Below, one piece after another: positions 45,717-55,113 of a DNA stretch of 64,000 nt. Numbering within the stretch: the first letter of the stretch is position 1; every line of letters begins with the position of its first letter. Made by a program: the position numbers and the translations under genes. Under the pieces are notes generated by a model that saw only the letters and a list, made by a program, of their open reading frames with translations, did not search any database and was not told the DNA's origin. Origin of the DNA: Sporosarcina cascadiensis (GTDB taxonomy: Bacteria; Bacillota; Bacilli; Bacillales_A; Planococcaceae); NCBI RefSeq assembly GCF_009650995.1, contig NZ_WHVV01000005.1, forward strand, positions 62,001-126,000, written 5' to 3'.

Positions 45717-45742
45717 ATATACGGTTGATACGGTGGTGTCAA
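45714..45742 (-). promoter_or_regulatory. SigA promoter of the ytrA-type operon
   Basis: On the minus strand consensus TTGACA (45742-45737), a 17-base spacer and TATACT (45719-45714) precede the GntR gene by about 35 bases. Confidence 0.8.
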
Positions 45743-45752
45743 CAATAAAAAA

Positions 45753-45797
45753 GGGAGCTGCATAAGAAGTCAGTTAACTGAATTCTTGTGCAGTCCC
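45753..45797 (-). terminator. Hairpin terminator just upstream of the ytrA-type promoter
   Basis: A stem of about 15 bp (gggactgcacaagaa side paired with ttcttatgcagctccc, one or two mismatches) on the minus strand is followed by TTTTTT ending ten bases before the -35 box. It would stop antisense transcripts entering from the splB side. Confidence 0.6.
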
Positions 45798-45914
45798 AAT
45801 TATGTTGAGGCGTTCCTAGTTTTAAATTGTCAGAAGTATGAGCTGTCTTCCTTATAATCTAATTGAAATGGCTCACACTACAGAAAATCAGATATGCGAG
45901 GAGATCATGCTGAA

Positions 45915-46943
45915 ATGAACAAACCTTTCATTCCGCAGTTAGTCTACTTTGAACCGAATGCCTTGGAATATCCGCTCGGACAAGAATTGAAACGTAAATT
46001 TGAAGCGATGAACATTGAAATCCGCTATACGACTTCACACAATCAAGTGCGTAATCTGCCCGGTGAGACAGATGCCCAGAAATATCGCATTGCCAAGTCC
46101 ACATTAGTCGTCGGTATCCGAAAGACATTAAAATTCGATACTTCCAAACCGTCTGCGGAGTATGCCATTCCGCTGGCGACAGGCTGCATGGGCCATTGCC
46201 ATTACTGCTATTTGCAGACGACGATGGGGACCAAGCCGTATATCCGGACGTATGTGAATGTGGAAGAAATTTTAGAGGCTGCCGACAAGTATATTGAAGA
46301 GCGTGCACCGGAAATCACTCGTTTTGAAGCGGCTTGCACTTCCGATATCGTGGGCATAGATCACCTGACTCATTCATTAAAACGGACGATTGAGCATATC
46401 GGCCGGACTGAGCTTGGCCGTCTGCGATTCGTAACGAAGTTTCATTTTGTCGATCATTTATTAGATGCGGAGCACAATGGCAATACTCGCTTCCGTTTCA
46501 GCGTCAATGCGGATTACGTTATCAAAAATTTTGAACCCGGCACCTCCCCGCTGGATAAAAGAATAGAGGCAGCGGGGAAAGTGGCACGGGCGGGCTATCC
46601 GCTTGGTTTCATTGTAGCACCCATTTATTTGCATGATGGCTGGGAAGAGGGCTACCGTCATTTATTTGAACGCCTCGATGAAGAACTGCCGCAAGACGCC
46701 CGGGATGACATCACTTTCGAATTAATTCAGCATCGATTTACAAAACCGGCTAAGAAAGTCATCGAAAAAAACTATCCCAAGACGAAGCTTGAGCTGGATG
46801 AAGAAAAGCGCCGGTATAAATGGGGAAAATACGGAATCGGTAAGTATATTTATCCGAAAGATGAGGAAGATCAGATTAAGGACAGGCTGTACAGCTATAT
46901 CGATGAATATTTCCCGAATGCGAAGCTGGAATATTTCACTTGA
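45915..46943 (+). CDS. splB: Spore photoproduct lyase (radical SAM)
   Basis: A 342-residue radical SAM enzyme that reverses the thymine spore photoproduct during germination. The cluster motif is TGCMGHCHYCYLQ near 90 (Cys-x3-Cys-x2-Cys), and EAACTSDIVG near 141 carries the conserved extra Cys. The length equals that of the Bacillus subtilis enzyme when the start is set at ATG 45915. No splA gene lies upstream. Its presence indicates a spore former. Confidence 0.94.
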   Translation: MNKPFIPQLVYFEPNALEYPLGQELKRKFEAMNIEIRYTTSHNQVRNLPGETDAQKYRIAKSTLVVGIRKTLKFDTSKPSAEYAIPLATGCMGHCHYCYLQTTMGTKPYIRTYVNVEEILEAADKYIEERAPEITRFEAACTSDIVGIDHLTHSLKRTIEHIGRTELGRLRFVTKFHFVDHLLDAEHNGNTRFRFSVNADYVIKNFEPGTSPLDKRIEAAGKVARAGYPLGFIVAPIYLHDGWEEGYRHLFERLDEELPQDARDDITFELIQHRFTKPAKKVIEKNYPKTKLELDEEKRRYKWGKYGIGKYIYPKDEEDQIKDRLYSYIDEYFPNAKLEYFT

Positions 46944-46958
46944 TCTTTAATTGCAGCG

Positions 46959-48509
46959 TTAGGACTTCACATTTTTGATTAGTTGTAATAATTCATTGAA
47001 TCGCTTGTCCAGAGCCTTATATTGCGGATCTTTCGGTGTCATAAAGGATAGTTTTCCTAACACGGCTTGTTTTTCTGTTTCTAGTGCAAGCAGTTCTTCA
47101 TTTGTATGGTTCACAGCGTTCGGTAAATGAAGGCTTCCGTTTTTAATTATGACATTTCTGGTTGCGATTTTCTCACGAAAGAAATGGTCATGTGAAACTA
47201 ATAGTATGGTGCCTTCATAAGCAGCTAATGTTTCTTCCAGCTGCTTACGTGAAGCGAGGTCAAGGTGATTGGTTGGTTCATCCAATATCAGCAGATTTCT
47301 ATCCTCAAAAATAAATTGGGCAATTTTGAGTTTAATACGCTCGCCCATACTTAAATTATTAATCAATGTGTGCCAGTGAGCATCGCTGAAACCTAACAGG
47401 ATAAGCTGTGTACGAATCTGGCCTTCTTCATCAAAGTTTTCATACGAAAAAAATTCGGCAACAGTTTGCTGAAGGGGGAGGTCAAAAACGGATTGAGATA
47501 AATAACCTGTATTAGCCGATTCAGAAAGCCACAGTTCTCCCTGGCTCACAGTACTAGCATAAATCGCACGCAGTAGAGTAGACTTTCCGGCTCCGTTGGC
47601 ACCGAGTATTGCGATTTTTTCGCCGCGTGTCACTACCAGGTTGATATCTCGTAATACTGGATAAACCGCACCTTTTTTTATCTCCAGTATCCGTTTGCCC
47701 ACTGTTTGTTCCGTTTTAATGGAGAAGTGAATGCTTTGTTCTTTACTTACCTTTTCCACACGATGTTCCTGCAGCTGCTGTTCCAGTTTTTTTCTTTTTG
47801 ATTTCACTTGCTGATCTGCACGTTTGGCCTTGGTGCGGTAATACTCCTTCGCACCCATTGCTTTTGGATGGTGCGAAGCCGTAGATTCCTTATGCATAGT
47901 GGCGGACCATTTTTTCAAATCGTCCATCTGCTGTTCGACATGCGCTATATTTTTTTGTTGGACAGCATATGCGTGTTCCTGGCTGTCGCGCTGTGCTTTA
48001 CGCCAAGATTCATAATGACTGTAATTACCAGGCAATACATCTATTTTACCATCAGTAATTGCCCAGATAGTTGTCGTGATTTGATCTAAAAAGAAGCGGT
48101 CATGCGAAACAATGAGCCAAGTCTTAGAACTTGCTGTAATTATTTCAATTAATTTTGTTACACTGGCCTCATCCAAGTGATTAGTTGGTTCATCAAGTAA
48201 AATAATAGAGGCGCCTGATGTTAAAGCCTTGGCTAACCGTATCTTTAATTGCTCGCCTCCGCTTAATTCCCTGTAAGCAAAGTGAGGTACTCTCCAATCA
48301 CTCAGAAGAGCCAACTCTTCAGATGTATAGTCCAGTTTTTCATTTTGTGTTTCTTGCTCCACAAGGGAGCTCGTTTTGATTGCTGCGTGTAGTTGATGCA
48401 GTAAGGTAGATTTGCCACAACCATTCCTTCCTATAATTCCAATTACTTCACCTTTTTTAATGGATACGTTTTTTTCTTCGAATAAACGATGCGATACCGT
48501 GATTTGCAT
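46959..48509 (-). CDS. ABC-F protein, ribosome protection type (antibiotic resistance)
   Basis: A 516-residue cytoplasmic protein with two nucleotide-binding domains and no membrane part. First domain: GIIGRNGCGKST, LSGGEQLKIRLAKAL, IILLDEPTNHLD. Second domain: AILGANGAGKST, LSMGERIKLKIAQF, LLILDEPTNHLD. The linker (about 170-270) is long and basic, as in Vga/Msr/VmlR-type proteins that dislodge antibiotics from the ribosome. The start is set at ATG 48509 after AAAGGAGAG; an upstream TTG in frame at 48593 lies within terminator structures. A ~210-base leader with two terminators and short ORFs implies drug-induced attenuation. Confidence 0.88.
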   Translation of the reverse strand: MQITVSHRLFEEKNVSIKKGEVIGIIGRNGCGKSTLLHQLHAAIKTSSLVEQETQNEKLDYTSEELALLSDWRVPHFAYRELSGGEQLKIRLAKALTSGASIILLDEPTNHLDEASVTKLIEIITASSKTWLIVSHDRFFLDQITTTIWAITDGKIDVLPGNYSHYESWRKAQRDSQEHAYAVQQKNIAHVEQQMDDLKKWSATMHKESTASHHPKAMGAKEYYRTKAKRADQQVKSKRKKLEQQLQEHRVEKVSKEQSIHFSIKTEQTVGKRILEIKKGAVYPVLRDINLVVTRGEKIAILGANGAGKSTLLRAIYASTVSQGELWLSESANTGYLSQSVFDLPLQQTVAEFFSYENFDEEGQIRTQLILLGFSDAHWHTLINNLSMGERIKLKIAQFIFEDRNLLILDEPTNHLDLASRKQLEETLAAYEGTILLVSHDHFFREKIATRNVIIKNGSLHLPNAVNHTNEELLALETEKQAVLGKLSFMTPKDPQYKALDKRFNELLQLIKNVKS

Positions 48510-48533
48510 AATCTCTCTCCTTTTGTTTAGAAA

Positions 48534-48569
48534 GAAAAAAATCCCTCTAAACGAATAGTTTAGAAGGAT
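48534..48569 (-). terminator. Leader terminator T2 of the ABC-F gene
   Basis: On the minus strand a 12-bp stem with one mismatch (atccttctaaac paired with gtttagagggat) is followed by TTTTTTT, 25 bases before the start codon. A nine-codon ORF (MANPSKLFV, start 48576, stop at 48547) runs through its left arm, so its translation could melt the hairpin. Confidence 0.75.
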
Positions 48570-48586
48570 TAGCCATGTGTAAAAAA

Positions 48587-48603
48587 CGCACAATTATTGT
48601 GCG
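48587..48603 (-). terminator. Leader terminator T1 of the ABC-F gene
   Basis: A perfect 7-bp stem (cgcacaa paired with ttgtgcg) with a 3-base loop is followed on the minus strand by TTTTTT (48586-48581). Confidence 0.7.
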
Positions 48604-48627
48604 GGCGGCAAAATGTACAGACTAATA

Positions 48628-48666
48628 CTATGGTGTTGAAAGCGAAAAAATATTCGTTTCATTCAT
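48628..48666 (-). CDS. Candidate leader peptide upstream of the ABC-F gene
   Basis: A 12-codon ORF (MNETNIFSLSTP) lies between the promoter and terminator T1. Its ribosome binding site is weak. Leader peptides in this position couple antibiotic-stalled ribosomes to read-through in known ABC-F genes. Which of the short leader ORFs is translated is not decided by the sequence. Confidence 0.3.
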   Translation of the reverse strand: MNETNIFSLSTP

Positions 48667-48725
48667 TTGCCATAGATTAGTTATCCATCGTCCACCCGTC
48701 ACTCCGATCTTGTAATAGTAGAATT

Positions 48726-48754
48726 AGTATAGTAGGCAATCTCTGAATTGTCAA
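48726..48754 (-). promoter_or_regulatory. SigA promoter of the ABC-F gene
   Basis: On the minus strand consensus TTGACA (48754-48749), a 17-base spacer and TATACT (48731-48726). The predicted start near 48718 gives a leader of about 210 bases. Confidence 0.8.
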
Positions 48755-48856
48755 ATTAAGATAAAAATTTTTGAGACTGGCAAAGGTTCAACTGGCCAAG
48801 CGTTATTTCAAATTGTCTAAATACTGTGATAAGATGGTGCAAAAGGAGTGTAGATA

Positions 48857-49084
48857 ATGGGCAGATGTACAATAGATCATTCACAAGAAGACACGCTGAA
48901 AAAGCTGCAAGAACAGCGGGATTATTTACCGGTAAGTCTAATGGAAAGCTGTGAGATTTTTTTGAGAAGGCCATTGGGACAGGAGACATTGAATGAGGTG
49001 TTTCATCTATTGAAAAAATATGATTTGGCAACGGAAAAAGAAAGACTGGAGCGGAATCAGCAGCTTGAGAAACTGCTTGGTTGA
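48857..49084 (+). CDS. Small conserved-looking hypothetical protein
   Basis: A 75-residue charged, helical protein without membrane segments. The start has AAAAGGAGTG at good spacing. The phrase MGRCTIDHSQEDTLKKLQEQ and VFHLLKKYDLATEKERLERN look like a conserved small Bacillales protein of unknown role; no family name is claimed. It is divergent from the ABC-F gene. Confidence 0.7.
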   Translation: MGRCTIDHSQEDTLKKLQEQRDYLPVSLMESCEIFLRRPLGQETLNEVFHLLKKYDLATEKERLERNQQLEKLLG

Positions 49085-49115
49085 GTAAATAGTGAAATCA
49101 ACCGGGTGTAATGTA

Positions 49116-49268
49116 TTATAACTCGCCCAGCAATAAAGCAATTGCTGATGTAAGCAGCTTGATATCTTCAAGGATAATGCTTTTGATATCGGCGGGTGCA
49201 GTATTGTATTCGTCTGTCAGAAGTTGAAGTTCTCGGCTGAGAATGAAACTCTCTTTTATATTATTCAT
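49116..49268 (-). CDS. Small hypothetical protein, 50 residues
   Basis: A 50-residue helical protein (MNNIKESFILSRELQLLTDE at the start, ending ALLLGEL) with an excellent AAGGAGGG ribosome binding site on the minus strand. It is amphipathic rather than clearly transmembrane. It is short enough to be missed by automatic calling. No function is known. Confidence 0.65.
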   Translation of the reverse strand: MNNIKESFILSRELQLLTDEYNTAPADIKSIILEDIKLLTSAIALLLGEL

Positions 49269-49343
49269 AATCGCGACCCTCCTTATAAGTCAATTTACCC
49301 GATACAAAGCGGTTATAAACTGAATATCAGTCAAATATTTCAT

Positions 49344-50258
49344 TTAGATGACATTTTGCTGTCTGACTAACTGCAAACGATTGGGGGACCAAGTCCGCAG
49401 AAATTGTTTTGTCCGGTTTCTTCCGATCGTAAGCAGTTCTTCCATTTGCTCCTCTGTCATGTCAAATTGTGTGGCGCTGTAATCATCGACGGGAATGAAG
49501 ATGATATTTTGTTCGTGCTCACGGGATATATATTTTTCATCATGTGCATTTTTCATGGTGGAGAACAAAGCTTCAAATAGCTGTAACGCGTTATGGATGG
49601 TACGCCCCGGCATGTCTTCTTGGCGCCGGCTTAATTTCAGTCCGATCACCGGACGCTTTTTTGATTTCCTATCGTCAAAAATCCACATGGGAAAGTTACT
49701 GAGCACGCCGCCGTCTACAACAATAGTGCCTTTCGGTGCGTCGAGACGGACGGGTTCGAAAAAGTAAGGGATACCGCAGCTCATGCGCAATGCTTTGGCG
49801 ATGGAAAATTTGTCAGGATCATAACCGTATTGCTCTAAATCATCAGGAAGCACCATCATTTTGCCATTGGTCAGATCAGAAGCGACTAACTTTAATGAAC
49901 CGCTCGGCAAATCGCCGAATGCATAGCAGCCTTTGCGAGCCAGCTTATCGAAAAACCAGTCTTCCAGTGCCTTTCCCTGGTACAGTCCCATCCGCCAATA
50001 AAGCGAAACCCATTTCATGAAAGGAAACGGAAGCAGTGTTTTTCTGGGATCAAGGAGTGACTGAAAATCTTCTTCTGCTAAGAGTTCCCCAATATCATCT
50101 GCTGTATAACCGGCCGCTAAAAAACTGGCCAATATGGCGCCAGCACTTGTTCCGGCTACTTGTTCAAATTGATAACCCTGTCTCTCCAATTCCTGTACAG
50201 CCCCGACTAATGCAAATCCTTTCAATCCGCCGCCTGAGAACACTCCGTCAATGCGCAC
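49344..50258 (-). CDS. Patatin-like phospholipase (RssA/YchK type)
   Basis: A 304-residue serine hydrolase. The oxyanion loop is FSGGGLKGFALVGA at about 8-21, the nucleophile elbow GTSAG near 38 and the catalytic Asp in VVDGGVLSNFP near 177. The Ser-Asp dyad suggests lipid acyl hydrolase activity. It stands alone. Confidence 0.88.
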   Translation of the reverse strand: MRIDGVFSGGGLKGFALVGAVQELERQGYQFEQVAGTSAGAILASFLAAGYTADDIGELLAEEDFQSLLDPRKTLLPFPFMKWVSLYWRMGLYQGKALEDWFFDKLARKGCYAFGDLPSGSLKLVASDLTNGKMMVLPDDLEQYGYDPDKFSIAKALRMSCGIPYFFEPVRLDAPKGTIVVDGGVLSNFPMWIFDDRKSKKRPVIGLKLSRRQEDMPGRTIHNALQLFEALFSTMKNAHDEKYISREHEQNIIFIPVDDYSATQFDMTEEQMEELLTIGRNRTKQFLRTWSPNRLQLVRQQNVI

Positions 50259-50421
50259 ATCATCCCTGCTTTCATTTGTAGTCTTCTTCTACTGTAGAGC
50301 TGCACACAATGAAATAGAACCGAATCCTCATGAAAGATGCATGAAAACGCCCGATTGGCGAATCATAGGAAAGAATCTTCATCATTGGATTCAATCATGT
50401 GATGCCGAGGAGGTGTATGGA

Positions 50422-50751
50422 ATGAGTATGTTTATGCGGGTTGCATTGGCTTTGGTCATTATAGGTGCTCTTAACTGGGGACTGATCGGATTTTTCAGCT
50501 TTGACTTGGTAGCCACTATTTTTGGAGGACAGAACACTCTATTGGCAAAGATTATTTATGCGGTAGTAGGGCTTAGCGGCTTAGCTGCGATAGCACTGCT
50601 GTTCCGTCCGGATGAAGAGGCGGAAGAAGCGGTTAGAACAAACCGGGACACAGCCAGAAATATGGATTACAGCACAGAATTCGGTGATGAGCCGGACTTT
50701 ACCGACGTACGCAAGGATACCAAGCAGAATGATAGTAAGAAAAAGCAATAA
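50422..50751 (+). CDS. DUF378 family small membrane protein
   Basis: A 109-residue protein with two membrane helices (about 5-25 and 38-60) and a charged C-terminal tail. LNWGLIGFFSFDLVATIFG is the DUF378 signature. The start is ATG 50422, six bases after AGGAGGTG; the longer frame from 50251 is rejected. Function unknown. The acidic tail is longer than in typical DUF378 proteins. Confidence 0.85.
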   Translation: MSMFMRVALALVIIGALNWGLIGFFSFDLVATIFGGQNTLLAKIIYAVVGLSGLAAIALLFRPDEEAEEAVRTNRDTARNMDYSTEFGDEPDFTDVRKDTKQNDSKKKQ

Positions 50752-50773
50752 CTATCATATGGTATAACAGCAG

Positions 50774-50806
50774 TCCCCTTTACTTTAGGTAGAGGGGATT
50801 TTTCTT
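50774..50806 (+). terminator. Terminator after the DUF378 gene
   Basis: A short stem (tcccct paired with agggga) is followed by a T-rich tail TTTTTCTTTTTT. Confidence 0.65.
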
Positions 50807-50913
50807 TTTTAAAATATAATATTTTTAAAAATATTTGAAAAAAACTAAAGTTTTGAGTCCTTTGACCGATAACTAACTTGTATAACATTATACACGGATA
50901 GGGAGAATAGTAC

Positions 50914-52908
50914 ATGAAAAGATCAATTAAAACAAAAATCATCACCACTTCTATGGTTCTGTTTTTCTTAGGAGCCACTGTAATGACAGTTTTTAGCAGT
51001 TCGGCTGTACAAAGTAATTCCTTTGAAAACAATGTGGAAGCAAGTGCAGCGATTGTGAATGAAATGAGTCGTTCGATAGAGAAATACATAGGGCAATTCG
51101 AGAAAGGTCTGGATCAGTTAGCAAAATCATCAGACTTCGAAGGGTATAAAAGTACTTCCGCTCAGTTTAAATCGACCACGCAGCAGCCGCTCCATGAAGA
51201 ATTACAGGACTTTTTAGATGTCTATGACCAAACAACTTTTATTTATTATGCGACACCTGATAAAAATATGCTTCATGTTCCGTTTATTGAAATGGAAGAA
51301 GGATTTGATCCAACAAGCAGAGGCTGGTACATAGGAGCTGAAAAAGATCCTGATTCAGTATTTTGGACAGATCCATATATAGATGCAGGAACGAATGAAT
51401 TGGCTATTACAGGTGCAAAAGCAGTTGTAAGAGGTGGAAAGGTTGCCGGGGTAATCGGTATCACACTGGATTTGTCCACATTTACATCAGAACTGGAATC
51501 AACCGATTTGGGTTTCAATGGTTATCCGATTATGCTGGACAATACAGGCACAGCTATTTCACACCCCACTCTTCAAGGGGAAAGCGTCATGGATTTTCCT
51601 TTCATTGCCGAACTGTATAAGGAAAATAAGAAACTAGGCATCCTCGAGTATGTATTAGATGGCAAGGATCACTTAATGGTCTATTCTACACTCCCTGATT
51701 TGGGTTGGAAAATCGGTGCGGTTTATGACACGGAGAACGTGAACGCAATGGCATCCAAGCTAAGAATCTCCATGATTGTGATTACCGTACTTACACTGAT
51801 CATCATCGCTGCTTTCTTATACGTATTGATGTCCAGAACATTGAGACCGGTAAGCACGCTGAAAAATCTTATGGCCTCTGTCGCACAAGGTGATTTGACT
51901 GTCCGTTCTGTTAATCAGTCGAAGGATGAATTCGGTGATTTAGGAAATTCATTTAACACGATGGTCGAGAATATGGACGAGATCATTACAGTGGTCAATC
52001 GATCTTCAGAAGATGTCAGAATGAATTCAGAGAGTATGAGTGCTGTGGCGGAAGAAACCAGTGCTTCCAGCTCAGAAGTGGCTCATGCTGTTCATGAAAT
52101 TGCAAAAGGTGCATCAAAATCTGCTGAGGACGCAGAAGAGGTCACTGCCCAGGCAGAGTTATTAGGCGACCAAATCAATGAAATTGCCAGCCGCTCTCAA
52201 CAGATGACGGAAATGGCCCAGCAAGCCGGTGTGATGAACACGAGAGGTTCCAGTCAGATGAGGCAGATGCAGGGTTCATTCACAGATTGGGAAGACGATT
52301 TGAAATCTATGTTCAGCGTAATCGGCAATCTTGGAGATAAGGTGAAAGCAATCGGCAGTGTCATGGAAACTATAACCGGCATCTCTTCTCAGACTAATCT
52401 GCTGGCGTTAAATGCAAGTATTGAAGCTGCCCGCGCAGGAGAGCATGGAAAAGGTTTTGCGGTAGTGGCTGATGAAGTACGAAATTTGGCAGAGCTATCT
52501 GCCCGCTCTACAGACGAAGTCAAGGTAACTGTGCTGGAGCTACAGGAAGAATCCAGAATGGTTACGGCCCAAATGCAAGAGACAATGGATAACTTTCATC
52601 GTCAAAGTGGTGTCGTGGAAGATACAGAAATGATATTTGAAGACATCTCGAAAATGATGAGCGGTATGCAGAAGTCAATTGATGATGTATTCCGTCAAGT
52701 GCAGAGCGTGTCAGAATATAAAGAACAAGTGGCACAAACCATTCAGATGATGGCTGCAACTTCTCAGGAAACAGCAGCAGCGTGTGAGGAAGTGAGTGCA
52801 TCAACAGAAGAGCAGCTGCGCGCTACCCAATCAGTAACGGATTCAGCAGTGAAACTGACCGAGCTCAGTGAAGAACTGAATGAAGCAGTTGAAAAGTTTA
52901 AGATTTAA
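50914..52908 (+). CDS. Transmembrane methyl-accepting chemotaxis protein with dCACHE sensor
   Basis: A 664-residue receptor. A first membrane helix (about 10-32) is followed by a double CACHE ligand domain (about 35-280, with [21 protein letters not shown]), a second helix (about 285-305), a HAMP domain (about 306-360) and the signalling domain with [20 protein letters not shown] near 500. dCACHE_1 sensors often bind amino acids. It is a single-gene unit. Confidence 0.92.
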   Translation: MKRSIKTKIITTSMVLFFLGATVMTVFSSSAVQSNSFENNVEASAAIVNEMSRSIEKYIGQFEKGLDQLAKSSDFEGYKSTSAQFKSTTQQPLHEELQDFLDVYDQTTFIYYATPDKNMLHVPFIEMEEGFDPTSRGWYIGAEKDPDSVFWTDPYIDAGTNELAITGAKAVVRGGKVAGVIGITLDLSTFTSELESTDLGFNGYPIMLDNTGTAISHPTLQGESVMDFPFIAELYKENKKLGILEYVLDGKDHLMVYSTLPDLGWKIGAVYDTENVNAMASKLRISMIVITVLTLIIIAAFLYVLMSRTLRPVSTLKNLMASVAQGDLTVRSVNQSKDEFGDLGNSFNTMVENMDEIITVVNRSSEDVRMNSESMSAVAEETSASSSEVAHAVHEIAKGASKSAEDAEEVTAQAELLGDQINEIASRSQQMTEMAQQAGVMNTRGSSQMRQMQGSFTDWEDDLKSMFSVIGNLGDKVKAIGSVMETITGISSQTNLLALNASIEAARAGEHGKGFAVVADEVRNLAELSARSTDEVKVTVLELQEESRMVTAQMQETMDNFHRQSGVVEDTEMIFEDISKMMSGMQKSIDDVFRQVQSVSEYKEQVAQTIQMMAATSQETAAACEEVSASTEEQLRATQSVTDSAVKLTELSEELNEAVEKFKI

Positions 52909-52920
52909 TATAAATTCAGA

Positions 52921-52951
52921 AAGGCGTTGACCTAGTCAGCGCCTTTTTTAC
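52921..52951 (+). terminator. Terminator after the dCACHE receptor gene
   Basis: An 11-bp stem (aaggcgttgac paired with gtcagcgcctt) with a 3-base loop is followed by TTTTT. Confidence 0.85.
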
Positions 52952-53058
52952 TATGTAATGAAAGTTGTAGTGGAAAAGTCAGGAAGTTCTACATAGAAAC
53001 CTCTTCGTCTGTCAAAACGTAAATAGAGTACAGATAGTTATGAAGGGAAGGGGTCGGA

Positions 53059-54474
53059 ATGACACGCAGAAAGATCATGTTCTTATTTATTACATGCAGT
53101 TTCTTACTGATGGCAGCTTGTTCCAAACAAACAGAGGATCAGCAGGTTCAGGATTCTGTTGCTGCAAATACAGATGATCAAGAAGTGACAGAGGAAAACG
53201 GAGGCGATAATTTTCCAACTGCTGCACAAACCATTGAGGAGTTGATGGAACAGCCTCCGGGTACATTGGTGGAAGAATTTATGGATCCTGATATTGAGGC
53301 GTCGCGGACGGTTAATTTCGTTCATTACCTCCGTTTTTATGAAGATACGTTTAAGAGTGTAGTGGAGAATGATTTGCCAGGCTATTTTAAAGAGCATCCG
53401 GAAGCAGATGCTGACCATGTCTATAATTATCTGGTGTATACACTTGGTTCAGGACAGTACAAGAAGTACTATGAGCAGCTGAAAGATTTCGATCATGGCT
53501 ATATCATGCCTGAACTGCCGGATGGAGAAGATGAAATCAAACGTGCGAAAGCCCAAAAGACCAATATTGTTGTCTTGATGGATGCGAGCGGCAGCATGAA
53601 AGCCGAAATCCAGGGGGAAACGATGATGGATCTGGCAAAAGATGCAATTGATCAATTCACCAGCGGATTGGATGATACGGTGAATATTGCATTATTCGCT
53701 TATGGTCATAAAGGAAAAGGCACGGAGGCGGACCGTCAGTTGTCGTGTGCATCTATAGATAATCTGTATCCGTTAAATGCCTATAATGAAGAATCGTTTC
53801 ATGAAGCATTGAATTCATTTCAGGCAAGCGGATGGACGCCATTGGCAGGTGCTATGGAAAAAGCGCGCGAGTACTTGTCTGATTATGATCGAGAACAGTA
53901 CCGTAATATCATCTACATCGTCAGTGACGGCGTAGAAACTTGCGGCGGCGATCCGATGAAAGCAGCGAAGCGGCTGCATGACAGTCAAATTGAAGCCAAG
54001 GTCAACATTATCGGTTTTGACGTTGATGATGAAGGCCAAAACCAGCTTAAGCAAGTGGCGGAGGCAGGGGGCGGTCAATATGCGACGGTTCGAAACCAAT
54101 CAGAATTTGAAGAAGTGCTGATCCATAAATGGCAGCCCAGCCGTATGCAAGTGATTACCCAGCAGGGTGTGAAACTGCAGGACTCTGTCTGGAAAATGGA
54201 AGAGCTGATTGATTTATATGGCCGGCTGACCAATCTTGCGACGCGCGAAAGCCAAAGAATTACAGATGCTGCCTCTTTCCTGCGCAATGAAGGGTATATC
54301 AGCGATGAAGCAGCGGATGAAGTAATTGAAACAGCAAAGCAGCAGCAAGAGATGCGAAATACACATTTTGAAGAACTGAAAAACCAGAAAAATGATGAAG
54401 CTGAAGCGGCAAAAGAAGAAATTGATGAGGCAGTGAATGAGTGGAAGGAAGAGTGGTCTGGGGTATTGGAATAA
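53059..54474 (+). CDS. VWA-domain lipoprotein (YwmC/YwmD-like)
   Basis: A 471-residue lipoprotein with lipobox LMAAC (Cys near 21), a linker, and a von Willebrand A domain at about 170-355. The MIDAS metal site is visible as DASGSM near 177, the Thr in SGWTPLAG near 258 and the Asp in VSDGVETCGGD near 293. The C-terminal part is a charged coiled coil. Similar VWA lipoproteins of Bacillus (YwmC/YwmD) are secreted and of unknown function. It stands alone. Confidence 0.8.
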   Translation: MTRRKIMFLFITCSFLLMAACSKQTEDQQVQDSVAANTDDQEVTEENGGDNFPTAAQTIEELMEQPPGTLVEEFMDPDIEASRTVNFVHYLRFYEDTFKSVVENDLPGYFKEHPEADADHVYNYLVYTLGSGQYKKYYEQLKDFDHGYIMPELPDGEDEIKRAKAQKTNIVVLMDASGSMKAEIQGETMMDLAKDAIDQFTSGLDDTVNIALFAYGHKGKGTEADRQLSCASIDNLYPLNAYNEESFHEALNSFQASGWTPLAGAMEKAREYLSDYDREQYRNIIYIVSDGVETCGGDPMKAAKRLHDSQIEAKVNIIGFDVDDEGQNQLKQVAEAGGGQYATVRNQSEFEEVLIHKWQPSRMQVITQQGVKLQDSVWKMEELIDLYGRLTNLATRESQRITDAASFLRNEGYISDEAADEVIETAKQQQEMRNTHFEELKNQKNDEAEAAKEEIDEAVNEWKEEWSGVLE

Positions 54475-54489
54475 AATTAGATGTCAACG

Positions 54490-54517
54490 GGACCTCGGGT
54501 GATGACCGGGGTCCTTA
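54490..54517 (+). terminator. Weak terminator after the VWA gene
   Basis: A 9-bp stem (ggacctcgg paired with ccggggtcc) is followed by TTATT, a poor T run. Confidence 0.45.
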
Positions 54518-54534
54518 TTAATTTCAAAAACAGT

Positions 54535-54562
54535 TGAACTTTTTCAGGTTTGCGCAGTCTAA
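54535..54562 (+). promoter_or_regulatory. Candidate autoregulatory ECF promoter
   Basis: TGAACTTTTT (54535-54544) and AGTCTAA (54556-54562) fit the TGAAAC / CGTCTAA-like pattern of Bacillus ECF promoters and lie directly before the sigma gene. Confidence 0.55.
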
Positions 54563-54588
54563 TGTATAAGAAGCGGGGGTGGGACTGA

Positions 54589-55113
54589 ATGGAAACAACA
54601 GACAGAGAGATACAAGTAAGAGCGATTGCAGGCGATGATGAAGCCTTTCTCGCACTGATGCAGTTGTATAAAGAAGACCTTCTGCGGACGGCTCTTGCAT
54701 TCTTGCGGAATGAGCATGACGCTCTGGAGGCGCTGCAAGAAGTGACATACCGTGCTTATAAAAAGATTCACACAGTAAAAAATCCGGCTTTTGTCAAAAC
54801 GTGGCTGATCCGCATCATGATGAACTATTGCCAGGATCAATTGAAAAATAATAAGCGATTTACATCGGATAACGCCGGTATATATGCAGCAGGAAAAGAA
54901 GATGTCTCACACCTCGAAATGCAGGAGGCGCTGGCTGGATTATCAAATGAAGAGCAGCAGTTAATTTATTTGAAATATTTTCAGGAAGTAAAAATCAAAG
55001 ATATCGCACAGCTGGAGAATATCCCGGAAGGAACAGTGAAATCGCGGCTGCATAAAATTTTGCGGACACTACGATCTTATTTTGAAGAGAAGGGGGGAAC
55101 CGGACATGTATGA
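54589..55113 (+). CDS. ECF-type RNA polymerase sigma factor
   Basis: A 174-residue sigma factor with region 2 at about 15-85 (LRTALAFLRNEHDALEALQE, FVKTWLIRIMMNYCQDQL) and region 4 at about 110-165 (QQLIYLKYFQEVKIKDIAQ, EGTVKSRLHKILRTLRSYF). It overlaps the DUF4179 anti-sigma gene. It is the third ECF/anti-sigma pair in the window. Confidence 0.9.
   Translation: METTDREIQVRAIAGDDEAFLALMQLYKEDLLRTALAFLRNEHDALEALQEVTYRAYKKIHTVKNPAFVKTWLIRIMMNYCQDQLKNNKRFTSDNAGIYAAGKEDVSHLEMQEALAGLSNEEQQLIYLKYFQEVKIKDIAQLENIPEGTVKSRLHKILRTLRSYFEEKGGTGHV

Noticed and set aside
48510..48593. N-terminal extension of the ABC-F protein from TTG 48593
   Set aside because: It runs through a terminator hairpin and lacks a ribosome binding site; the homologous start is the ATG at 48509.
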